A stretch of 21,830 bases of DNA from Hydrogenovibrio sp049975065 (GTDB lineage: Bacteria; Pseudomonadota; Gammaproteobacteria; Thiomicrospirales; Thiomicrospiraceae): NCBI GenBank assembly GCA_049975065.1, contig JBNGDN010000029.1; one strand, given 5' to 3'. Below the pieces are notes generated by a model. The model did not search any database. It worked only from the letters and a program-made list of their open reading frames with translations, and was not told the origin of the DNA. The position numbers were made by a program, and so were the translations under genes. Shown here piece by piece: positions 7,404-14,656 of this stretch (the first letter of the stretch is position 1; each line of letters opens with the position of its first letter).

Positions 7404-7817
7404 ATGTTTAAGCTTGAAATGGCCGTCCGAGACTATGAGTGTGATTTGCAAGGTGTTGTGAATAATGCCGTTTATCAACACTACTTGGAACACGCGCGAC
7501 ATGAATTTTTACTGGCGAATCAGGTGGATTTTGCCGCCTTGGCTGCCGAGGGCATTGATCTGATGGTGGTGCGTGCCGAAGTGGACTATAAAGCGTCTTT
7601 GCGACCGCACGACCGTTTTTATGTGACGGTGGTCCTGGTGCCGCAAGGACGGGTTAAAGTGGTGTTTGAACAGTCGATTTATCGGGAAGACGGCACTTTG
7701 ATCGTGGCGGCGAAAACAACGGGCGTCACCGTTCAAAAAGGCCGTCCAGTGCGGCTGGCACCGACTTTATTGGCGTTGGCGGAGGGTGCGGTCACGGCCG
7801 ACGGAGAGCCTGTATGA
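7404..7817 (+). CDS. Hotdog-fold acyl-CoA thioesterase (YbgC/4HBT family)
   Basis: This 137-aa protein is a single hotdog domain. It carries the 4HBT/YbgC signature VRDYECDLQGVVNNAVYQHYLEHARHEFL near the N-terminus, with the catalytic-type Asp in YECD. It is followed by beta-strands (VDYKASLRPHDRFYVTVVL, VKVVFEQSIYR). The family hydrolyses acyl-CoA thioesters; the substrate here cannot be told from sequence. Its stop overlaps the coaBC start (ATGA, 7814-7817), so the two are translationally coupled. That is notable because coaBC makes the CoA precursor. The SD is weak (AAAGGG about 12 nt upstream). Confidence 0.88.
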   Translation: MFKLEMAVRDYECDLQGVVNNAVYQHYLEHARHEFLLANQVDFAALAAEGIDLMVVRAEVDYKASLRPHDRFYVTVVLVPQGRVKVVFEQSIYREDGTLIVAAKTTGVTVQKGRPVRLAPTLLALAEGAVTADGEPV

Positions 7818-9216
7818 AGGTATTGTTGGGCGTCACCGGAGGCATTGCCGCCTACAAAGCCTTGGCGCTGGTGCGATTGCTGGTGAAGGCCGGCCATGAG
7901 GTGCAGGTGGTGATGACCGAAGGGGCGAAGGCGTTTGTGCAACCCTTGTCATTTCAAGCGCTGTCGGGGCGGCCAGTGCGCGATCAGTTGTTTGATGACA
8001 CTCAGGAAGCGGGTATGGGGCACATCGAACTGGCACGCTGGCCGGATGCGATTGTGATTGCCCCTTGCACGGCGGAGACCTTGGCGAAGATTCGCATGGG
8101 GCGCGCGGATAACCTCTTAACCACCTTGTGTCTGGCGACCGACAAGCCCGGTTGGGTGGCACCCGCTATGAATCGTTTGATGTGGGAAAAAGCCGCGACT
8201 CAGGACAATCTTGCGGTGTTGCAGCAGCGCGGTTGGCAGGTGATTCCGCCGGATAACGGCGAACAGGCGTGCGGTGAGGTAGGGGTTGGGCGTTTGGCCG
8301 ATCCGGCGGTGATTTTGAGTGCCCTTGAAGAGTCTAGCCGAAAGGTTGAAGCGCTTAACGAAAATGACCAGGCCTGGCAGAAAGTCGCTCGCGCCTGGCA
8401 GGGCAAGCATTTACTGGTGTCGGCGGGGCCGACGCATGAGCCGATTGATCCGGTGCGCTTTATCGGCAATCGCAGTTCCGGAAAAATGGGCGTGGCCATT
8501 GCGGAAACCGCTTTGAAGCTGGGAGCGGAAGTGACCTTGGTCGCCGGACCGATTGCTCTGAAAACCGCCCCGAATCTTCGACGGTTGGATGTGGTGACCG
8601 CGCTGGAAATGCAGGCGGCTGTTTTATCGGAAGCGGGTGAGCAGGATGTGTTTGTCAGCGCGGCGGCGGTGGCGGATTTTCGTCCGGTTGAGCCAGCACA
8701 ACAAAAGTTAAAAAAGCAGGCGGATACGGATGAAATGACCTTGCGCCTGGTGAAAAACCCCGATATTGTGGCTCAGGTCGCTGAACAGTTTCCAGGCCTG
8801 TTTGTAGTCGGCTTTGCTGCCGAAACGGAACAGGTGTTGGCTCAGGCGCGTGAAAAACGTCAGCGAAAAGGGTTGGATATGATTTGCGCGAATGCCGTGG
8901 GTGACGGCGTGGGGTTTGACACCGATGATAATCAATTGACATTGATGACCGCGCAAACGGAGCTTGCCCTGCCTGCTTCGCCTAAAACGCAGCAGGCATT
9001 TGAGCTGTTGCGTCGGATTGCCGANNNNNNNNNNNNNNNNNNNNNNNNNNNNNNNNNNNNNNNNNNNNNNNNNNNNNNNNNNNNNNNNNNNNNNNNNNNN
9101 NNNNNNNNNNNNNNNNNNNNNNNNTGCCTGCTTCGCCTAAAACGCAGCAGGCATTTGAGCTGTTGCGTCGGATTGCCGAGCACGCTTTTTCAATGCCACT
9201 CACTCACAACGATTAA
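7814..9216 (+). CDS. coaBC: Bifunctional phosphopantothenoylcysteine decarboxylase / phosphopantothenate-cysteine ligase, interrupted by an assembly gap
   Basis: CoaBC performs two consecutive steps of coenzyme A synthesis. The CoaC half begins MKVLLGVTGGIAAYKAL and has the catalytic His70 (GHIELARW), the PAMNRLMW clamp and the reducing Cys153 (EQACGEVGVGRLADP). The CoaB half has SAGPTHEPIDPVRFIGNRSSGKMG, the AAAVADFRP strand and the KLKK lysines. The 100-N gap (9025-9124) lies near the C-terminus and is flanked by two identical 55-bp segments. Merging these restores an uninterrupted frame ending EHAFSMPLTHND at the TAA 9214-9216, a 415-aa protein of normal length. Reading through the Ns as they stand gives a false frame that ends at 9226. 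Confidence 0.95.
8368..8377. repeat. Iterated palindrome copy 2 (CCAGGCCTGG), in coaBC
   Basis: In coaBC it reads C CAG GCC TGG (Gln-Ala-Trp), a different frame from copy 1. It lies in the linker between the CoaC and CoaB halves. Confidence 0.8.
8970..9179. other. Scaffold gap flanked by a duplicated 55-bp segment
   Basis: Bases 8970-9024 and 9125-9179 are identical over 55 bp, on either side of exactly 100 Ns. This is the signature of two contigs that overlap by a k-mer but were joined with an arbitrary gap instead of merged. The real genome most likely has one copy and no gap. Confidence 0.9.
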
Positions 9217-9322
9217 CACCCAGTAACATTCTAAGGAATCTCTGGAACCTCTGATTGAACCCCAGCTGGATTGAATGATATGTTCTCTAAACAGTTGTTT
9301 TCTAACCTATTTTAGGATCGAA

Positions 9323-12300
9323 ATGATGTCGCAAAACGCAAGGCTTTTTTTAACTCTCGACGGTTTGACCGAGCTACGCCGGGTGTTTGATGCACGTCTG
9401 CAGGGGTTGTGTGACCGTTATGAAACGGTGCGTCATTTGGCGGTCAGCGCGGCGGATAACCTAGAGGACTCTCGGGTGTCTGCTGAATGGGAAGTGTTTT
9501 ACGATGAACTGGACGCTTTGGTGTATGCGTTGAAGTCCGTCGGCTTGCACGAACTGGTTAAAACGCTGTCCCAGGTTGAAATGTCGTTGATGGACGCGTC
9601 GGTGGAAGCCTTTTGCGCATCCTGGTCTCGGGTGCTAAAGCCCGCTGCGCTTAAAGCGCGTTTGAAGGGCGAATTGGCGCGGATCCAACAACGCATTGAG
9701 CAGACGGATGAGCCGCCTCGTTTGTGTTTTTACCGAGTGTCGGATGAGCGCAGAGCCGATGTGATGGCGAAATTGACGGGGCTTAACGTCACTCAGGTGG
9801 TGATGACCCGACCCGATGAATGGATGCAGTTGACGCACCGCGACATTCTGATATTGGGCGATTGCGAAAACGCTACTAAGGTTGAGCCGAATTTGGCGGG
9901 GGCACTGCCGTTGCACTTTCCGCTCGATCAGGCGGTCTATCTGGCCACAGAGGATGATGTGAACGTGCGCTTGCGTTTGGCGCATCAGGGCGTGACCTAT
10001 TATTTTATCTGGCCTCAAGACAGTTTTTATTTTCGGCGTCAGTTTTATTATCTGCATCATCGGCTGACGCAAGTGGTGCAGCCGTACCGAGTTTGCCTGA
10101 TTGGCGACAGCGCGGAATGTCAGGCATTGACCACCTATCTGCAGGGGCTGGGCGTCTTGACGGAACGTCACCAAACGGTTCAGCAGGCGTTGTTCGCGGT
10201 TAAGAATGGCTTGCCCAATGGGATTGTTCTGGAGCAGGACGATGCCGCGACGCCTGAGTCGGTACATCTGGCCTTGCATCAGTTCCCCAATGTCAAGCGA
10301 GTGCCGGTGTTTCAGTTTCGTGACGTGGTGCCGGTTTTGCACGGCCGCGCCGCTTTTCGTCCCTATTCGTTAAATGTTATTTTGCCGAAGGGCGGACGCC
10401 TATCGCAGTTGGCCGCTCAGATATTGGCGCGGCTGGATCACGACCGTGATCAGGCCTACTTGGCAGAGGCCGGTGACAGTGCGCTTCAAAAAGCCTTGGA
10501 TTTCAAAACCGGCTTGGATGTGCATAACATTATTTCCATAACCGACCGTCGTGGGCGCATTATCGAAGTGAATGATACCTTTTGTCGCGTCAGTGGTTAC
10601 ACGCGGGATGAGCTGGTTGGGCAAAATCATCGCATTGTCAATTCCGGTACCCATCCCAAGTCGTTTTTTGCCGATATGTGGCGCACCATCGCTTCCGGTC
10701 GCCCTTGGAAAGGGGAGGTGTGTAACCGCTCGAAATCCGGCGAGCACTATTGGGTGGAGTCCACCATTGTGCCGATTCTCGACAGTCGCGGGCGACCGAA
10801 AAAGTATATTTCCATCCGTACCGACATCACCCATCTGAAACAAACCCAGCAAGCCTTAACCGTCAGTGAAGAACGACTGATGCGCAGTCAATCCTTTGCC
10901 AATATCGGCACTTGGGAATGGCATATTCAGCGCAATGAACTTTACTGGTCTGAGCGCATAGCGCCCATGTTCGGTGGCGAGGCCACTGAAATGGATGTCT
11001 CCTTTGATAATTTTCTCCACCATGTTCACCCAGATGATCGTGAAAAGGTGTTGGAAGCCATTCAGGCTTGTGTGGAAACCGGTGCCGATTACAATGTCGA
11101 GCACCGTGTGGTTTGGGAGGATGGCACCGTGCGTTGGTTGCAAGAGCGCGGTGATGTAGTACGCGCCGAATCGGGCGAAGCGGAGCGGATGCTGGGGATT
11201 GTTCAGGACGTGACTGAACGAAAACACGCGGAGGAAGCTTTGATGCAAGCCTTGCAGCGAGCAGAAAAAGCCGACCGTGCCAAAAGTGACTTTCTGGCCA
11301 GTATGAGCCATGAATTGCGCACGCCGTTGAATGCCGTGATCGGCTATGCCGAATTGCTGCAGTCCGATGAGCTGGGGGCGCACCAGTTGCGTCAGGTTCA
11401 GAATATTGCGGCCAGTGGCGAGCATTTGCTGGCATTGATTAATCAGTTGCTGGAGTTGTCAAAAATTGAAGAAGGGGCACTGGATTTAAAGGTGGAACCG
11501 TTTTGTCTGGCCGATCTGGTCAAAAGTGCGCTTTCAACCATTGAGCCGATGGCGCAAAAACACCGCATAGACATTCAAGTGCCGCAGTGGCAAGAGTTTG
11601 AATTGTCTATCTCGGTGGATGCCTTGCGGTTTAAGCAGGTGATGCTGAATTTGTTGTCCAATGCGATTAAATACAATCGACCCGAGGGCAAAGTGGTGTT
11701 GCAGGCACAGTGTTGTGGCAGCGAGGGCGTGAGCCAAGTGCGGCTGTCGGTGCAGGATACCGGCTATGGCATCGCCTCGTCTAAACAAGATCAGGTTTTT
11801 TCGGCCTACAAACGTCTGGGGCAAGAAGCTTCGGAAATTGAAGGCACCGGCATCGGTTTAAGCATTACCCGAAAACTGGTGGAAGCCATGGGGGGAAGCA
11901 TCGGCTTCAGCAGTCAGGAAGGCGAAGGAACCACCTTCTGGGTTCTGTTCCCGTTGGTGGATGCTGGAAGTGTTGAACGCGTTTACGCAGACAGGTTGCC
12001 GTCGATAAAAAGGCCGCCGACTTGTCTGAGGGTCTTGTTAATGGATAACCAAGGCGATAATATGCAGACTATGGGGCAGGTGTGTCAGGCTGAAAGCGGG
12101 GTGGAGCTGAGCATTGCACCGAATTTGGCACTGGGATTGGAGCGAGCGGCTTCGTTTGAGCCGAATGTTGTTGTGCTGGGAACCGGCTTGAGTGCTGAGG
12201 CGGTTCTGTCGGTTCGGAAGCAGTTTCGAGAGGCATTGACGGTGCCGGATACTTGTGTGTTTTATTGGTTGTCGGACGACGATGCGGCGCAAGAAAATGC

Positions 12301-12391
12301 CGAAATGCCGTTGGCGATGGCACCGACCCGGTTAACGTCTGAATGGGTGCAGGCGATGTTGCGAAAAGTGAAAGAGGATCATCATGCTTAA
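9323..12391 (+). CDS. Hybrid-like sensor histidine kinase with two PAS domains
   Basis: The cytoplasmic kinase is about 1022 aa with no membrane helix. From the N-terminus: a helical region (about 1-130) faintly like an Hpt domain but lacking the phospho-His; two alpha/beta receiver-like stretches (about 135-385) without a clear phospho-acceptor; PAS1 (about 395-515) and PAS2 with PAC (about 515-634); HisKA with His663 in MSHELRTPLN; an HATPase with NLLSNAIKYN (N-box), DTGYGI and GTGIGLSI; and a C-terminal receiver-like region (about 900-1015) where the Asp position reads VVVLGTGLS. I chose ATG 9323 (or 9326), which has AGGA 5-8 nt upstream; an in-frame ATG at 9275 adds 16 residues but has poor SD support. 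It overlaps the HD-GYP regulator by 8 bp, which is therefore its likely partner. Confidence 0.92.
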   Translation: MMSQNARLFLTLDGLTELRRVFDARLQGLCDRYETVRHLAVSAADNLEDSRVSAEWEVFYDELDALVYALKSVGLHELVKTLSQVEMSLMDASVEAFCASWSRVLKPAALKARLKGELARIQQRIEQTDEPPRLCFYRVSDERRADVMAKLTGLNVTQVVMTRPDEWMQLTHRDILILGDCENATKVEPNLAGALPLHFPLDQAVYLATEDDVNVRLRLAHQGVTYYFIWPQDSFYFRRQFYYLHHRLTQVVQPYRVCLIGDSAECQALTTYLQGLGVLTERHQTVQQALFAVKNGLPNGIVLEQDDAATPESVHLALHQFPNVKRVPVFQFRDVVPVLHGRAAFRPYSLNVILPKGGRLSQLAAQILARLDHDRDQAYLAEAGDSALQKALDFKTGLDVHNIISITDRRGRIIEVNDTFCRVSGYTRDELVGQNHRIVNSGTHPKSFFADMWRTIASGRPWKGEVCNRSKSGEHYWVESTIVPILDSRGRPKKYISIRTDITHLKQTQQALTVSEERLMRSQSFANIGTWEWHIQRNELYWSERIAPMFGGEATEMDVSFDNFLHHVHPDDREKVLEAIQACVETGADYNVEHRVVWEDGTVRWLQERGDVVRAESGEAERMLGIVQDVTERKHAEEALMQALQRAEKADRAKSDFLASMSHELRTPLNAVIGYAELLQSDELGAHQLRQVQNIAASGEHLLALINQLLELSKIEEGALDLKVEPFCLADLVKSALSTIEPMAQKHRIDIQVPQWQEFELSISVDALRFKQVMLNLLSNAIKYNRPEGKVVLQAQCCGSEGVSQVRLSVQDTGYGIASSKQDQVFSAYKRLGQEASEIEGTGIGLSITRKLVEAMGGSIGFSSQEGEGTTFWVLFPLVDAGSVERVYADRLPSIKRPPTCLRVLLMDNQGDNMQTMGQVCQAESGVELSIAPNLALGLERAASFEPNVVVLGTGLSAEAVLSVRKQFREALTVPDTCVFYWLSDDDAAQENAEMPLAMAPTRLTSEWVQAMLRKVKEDHHA

Positions 12392-13457
12392 AAACGCTAT
12401 GCAGACGGTGCACTTACTGGTGATTGACGACCAGCAAATGAATTTGGATCTCGTTTGTGATTTGTTGCAGAGCGAAGGGTATCGCCATATACATGCCATC
12501 AAAGACCCGTTGCAGTTAAACAGCGTTTTGCAGGAGTGGGACATTGATCTGATTTTGCTGGACATTAATATGCCGGTGTTGGATGGCTTTGCGTCGCTGG
12601 CGTTGATTCAGCAGGCCTTTGCTGAAGAGGCGACACCGCCTGTGGTGATGTTGACCGCTCAGAACGATCAAGATAACCGCGTTAAAGCCTTGCGAAGCGG
12701 TGCCAGTGATTATGTTATGAAGCCGTTTAACCGTTATGAACTGCTCAAGCGTATCGAGATACAGTTGGAAAACTGGCTAATGAAAAAAGCGTTGCGGCAG
12801 CAAAATCATGCGTTGGAACACAAGGTTCGGGAAAGAACCCAGGCGCTGGAAGAAGCGCATCATGAAATCATTTATCGACTGGGGCGCGCTGCGGAGTATC
12901 GTGACAACGAGACCGGTAATCATGTCAAGCGGGTCAGTTTTTTTTCGGAAAAAATCGCGCTGGAAGCAGGGTTGGGCGAGGCGGTGGCGCACATGATTCG
13001 AATCGCCTCACCCATGCATGATGTGGGTAAAATCGGCATTTCCGACTCCATTATGCTCAAACCGGGCAAGCTGACCGATGACGAGTATGCCGAGATGCAG
13101 CGTCATGTGGAAATTGGTGGGGAAATTCTGGAAGGGTATAATTCCGAAGTGCTTAAACTGGCGTATGAAATTGCGTTGACGCATCATGAGAAATACAATG
13201 GCAAAGGTTACCCGAAAGGCCTGAAAGGTGAGGATATTCCAATATCGGGTCGGATTGTCGCGATTGCCGATGTGTTTGACGCCCTGACATCTGAGCGTCC
13301 TTACAAAAAAGCCTGGCCGGTTGAGCGTGCCGCTCAGTTAATCGAATCGGAAAAAGGAGCCCATTTTGACCCTTTTTTGGTCGATTGTTTTCTAAAAGTA
13401 TTGCCAGATTTGCTGGAAATTAAATCCATTTATTCAGATTCGCACCTATCGGTCTAA
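12384..13457 (+). CDS. Response regulator with receiver and HD-GYP c-di-GMP phosphodiesterase domains
   Basis: The 357-aa protein has an N-terminal receiver (about 8-125) with the acidic pair IDD, phospho-acceptor Asp60 in LILLDINMP, the TA switch and KPF lysine. A coiled-coil-like linker (about 130-165) leads to an HD-GYP domain (about 165-345). The HD pair is His212-Asp213 in MHDVGK, and HHEKYNGKGYP (267-277) carries the GYP motif; DVFDAL follows. All expected metal-binding residues that I can place are present, so degradation of c-di-GMP is the predicted output. It overlaps the kinase gene by 8 bp, so the pair is probably co-translated. Alternative ATG 12399 would remove five residues. Confidence 0.94.
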   Translation: MLKNAMQTVHLLVIDDQQMNLDLVCDLLQSEGYRHIHAIKDPLQLNSVLQEWDIDLILLDINMPVLDGFASLALIQQAFAEEATPPVVMLTAQNDQDNRVKALRSGASDYVMKPFNRYELLKRIEIQLENWLMKKALRQQNHALEHKVRERTQALEEAHHEIIYRLGRAAEYRDNETGNHVKRVSFFSEKIALEAGLGEAVAHMIRIASPMHDVGKIGISDSIMLKPGKLTDDEYAEMQRHVEIGGEILEGYNSEVLKLAYEIALTHHEKYNGKGYPKGLKGEDIPISGRIVAIADVFDALTSERPYKKAWPVERAAQLIESEKGAHFDPFLVDCFLKVLPDLLEIKSIYSDSHLSV

Positions 13458-13475
13458 CCGAAGGGCGCTTCTATT

Positions 13476-13509
13476 GCCGAACCGCGACCACTTTGCTTGA
13501 GGGTTCGGC
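13476..13509 (+). repeat. 8-bp inverted repeat after the HD-GYP gene
   Basis: GCCGAACC (13476-13483) and GGTTCGGC (13502-13509) are perfect arms around an 18-nt loop. There is no T-run, so it is at best a weak or Rho-assisted stop. It is one of three inverted repeats in the 193-bp spacer ahead of the porin gene. Confidence 0.45.
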
Positions 13510-13519
13510 CAGTGAAGTT

Positions 13520-13589
13520 GTGTGATGCTTTCACACCTTCAAAAAAACTTCGGCCTCTTTGGCTGATGTGACGAATGGTCGCTCATTCG
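13520..13589. repeat. Two more inverted repeats upstream of the porin gene
   Basis: GTGTGA (13520-13525) and TCACAC (13531-13536) flank a 5-nt centre. Further on, CGAATG (13572-13577) and CATTCG (13584-13589) flank a 6-nt centre. Their position 60-130 bp before the porin start fits operator sites, but the regulators are unknown. Confidence 0.4.
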
Positions 13590-13650
13590 CTGAACACCCT
13601 TTGGTTCGATTCAGTAGGGTATCGTAAAGACAAACAATTTGGAGCATTAA

Positions 13651-14562
13651 ATGAAAAGGTTTCCGGTTCGGATAGGAAAAGGCTTGGCCATATTTGTTTT
13701 AAGTGCGGCCGCTAGTGGCGTGCAGGCCGAGCACAACTTTGCTGGCGGCGTCTGGTTCAATTACAACTACACCTATGAAGGCGGCGACAACCCCAACGAA
13801 GGCAATATCGGTGATGAAGCGCTGGTGCTGTATGCCGATGGTCAGGCCGACCCGGGTGACGGTATCTGGTCTTATGCGGCAGAGTGGCGCATGGGGCCGG
13901 GCAGTTTTACCGATCCGAAACACAATTCCACCGGCAACCAGATGGGTATGCACAAGGCTTGGGTCGGTTTTGATTTGGCGGAAAACAATATCCTGAAAGT
14001 CGGTAAAAGCCAAGTGCCCTTCGGTTGGAAAACCTATAACTTCTGGCCTGGCGAAATGTTGATCGGCGGTTATGGCGATCAGATGGACGTGGGCTTGAAA
14101 TGGCACGGCCAGACCGATTCTTTACTGTACGATGTCGCCTATTATCACCAGGATGATTTTGGCGACACCAGCAGCGACACCATGGACGATAACAANNNNN
14201 NNNNNNNNNNNNNNNNNNNNNNNNNNNNNNNNNNNNNNNNNNNNNNNNNNNNNNNNNNNNNNNNNNNNNNNNNNNNNNNNNNNNNNNNNNNNNNNACCAT
14301 TGAAAATACCCGTTACGCCTTCGAAGTCGGTCAAGAAATCGGGCGTTGGACCTGGTATGTGGATGCCACTTGGGCGGATGCTCAGACCAAAGGCAATGAT
14401 ACCGGTTTTATTTCAGCCTATGCGCCCGGTGTTAAATACAACTATGGGCCGGGCTGGATTTATGCCGAATACTTGACGCAGGACGGTTACGTTGGTATGA
14501 ACGGTAATCTGGGCAAGGGCAATTTTTCGGCACTCTATTTAACGATGGACTTTTATTTTTGA
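13651..14562 (+). CDS. Outer-membrane beta-barrel porin-like protein, interrupted by a gap
   Basis: A cleavable signal peptide (MKRFPVRIGKG, hydrophobic core, VQA before EHNF) is followed by alternating beta-strands rich in aromatic residues and Gly/Asp turns. The protein ends in a strand with terminal Phe (LTMDFYF), the BAM recognition signature. The segment with VGKSQVPFGWKTYNFWPGEM resembles the VPFG stretch of phosphate-selective and related trimeric porins. Bases 14196-14295 are Ns, so an unknown stretch is missing; the frame is consistent on both sides if the true gap is congruent to 100 modulo 3. As written it spans 303 residues. It has a clear SD (GGAG) and lies 94 bp before a BCCT transporter gene, which suggests outer- and inner-membrane steps for one solute. 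Confidence 0.8.
   Translation: MKRFPVRIGKGLAIFVLSAAASGVQAEHNFAGGVWFNYNYTYEGGDNPNEGNIGDEALVLYADGQADPGDGIWSYAAEWRMGPGSFTDPKHNSTGNQMGMHKAWVGFDLAENNILKVGKSQVPFGWKTYNFWPGEMLIGGYGDQMDVGLKWHGQTDSLLYDVAYYHQDDFGDTSSDTMDDNXXXXXXXXXXXXXXXXXXXXXXXXXXXXXXXXXXTIENTRYAFEVGQEIGRWTWYVDATWADAQTKGNDTGFISAYAPGVKYNYGPGWIYAEYLTQDGYVGMNGNLGKGNFSALYLTMDFYF
14196..14295. other. Scaffold gap of 100 Ns within the porin gene
   Basis: Exactly 100 Ns, so the size is probably a placeholder. Unlike the other gap, I saw no duplicated flanks, so real sequence is probably missing. Confidence 0.95.
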
Positions 14563-14656
14563 TCGAGTTTGGCCCCTTGCAAACGGCGGCGAAATCGACT
14601 CCCTTGCCACTTTTTTAATGAATGCACTCAACACTTAACAAGAACAAGGACAGGCT

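Noticed and set aside
8970..9179. A genuine 55-bp direct repeat or duplication inside coaBC
   Set aside because: It flanks exactly 100 Ns and collapsing it restores the reading frame; an assembly artefact is far more likely.
9275..9322. Upstream ATG adding 16 residues to the sensor kinase
   Set aside because: Weak SD compared with AGGA before ATG 9323/9326, and the extension (MICSLNSCFLTYFRIE) has no sign of a membrane anchor of useful length.
9635..10342. 235-codon minus-strand open frame inside the sensor kinase gene
   Set aside because: No family resemblance and no SD; a shadow of the kinase coding frame.
13521..13535. TGTGA-TCACA palindrome resembling a CRP site upstream of the porin
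   Set aside because: The centre is 5 bp, not the 6 bp of the CRP consensus; kept only as an inverted repeat.
5866..14295. Evidence of insertion sequences, CRISPR arrays or tRNA genes accounting for the accessory insertions
   Set aside because: I found no transposase, terminal inverted repeats, target duplications, regularly spaced repeats or tRNA-like cloverleaf sequence.
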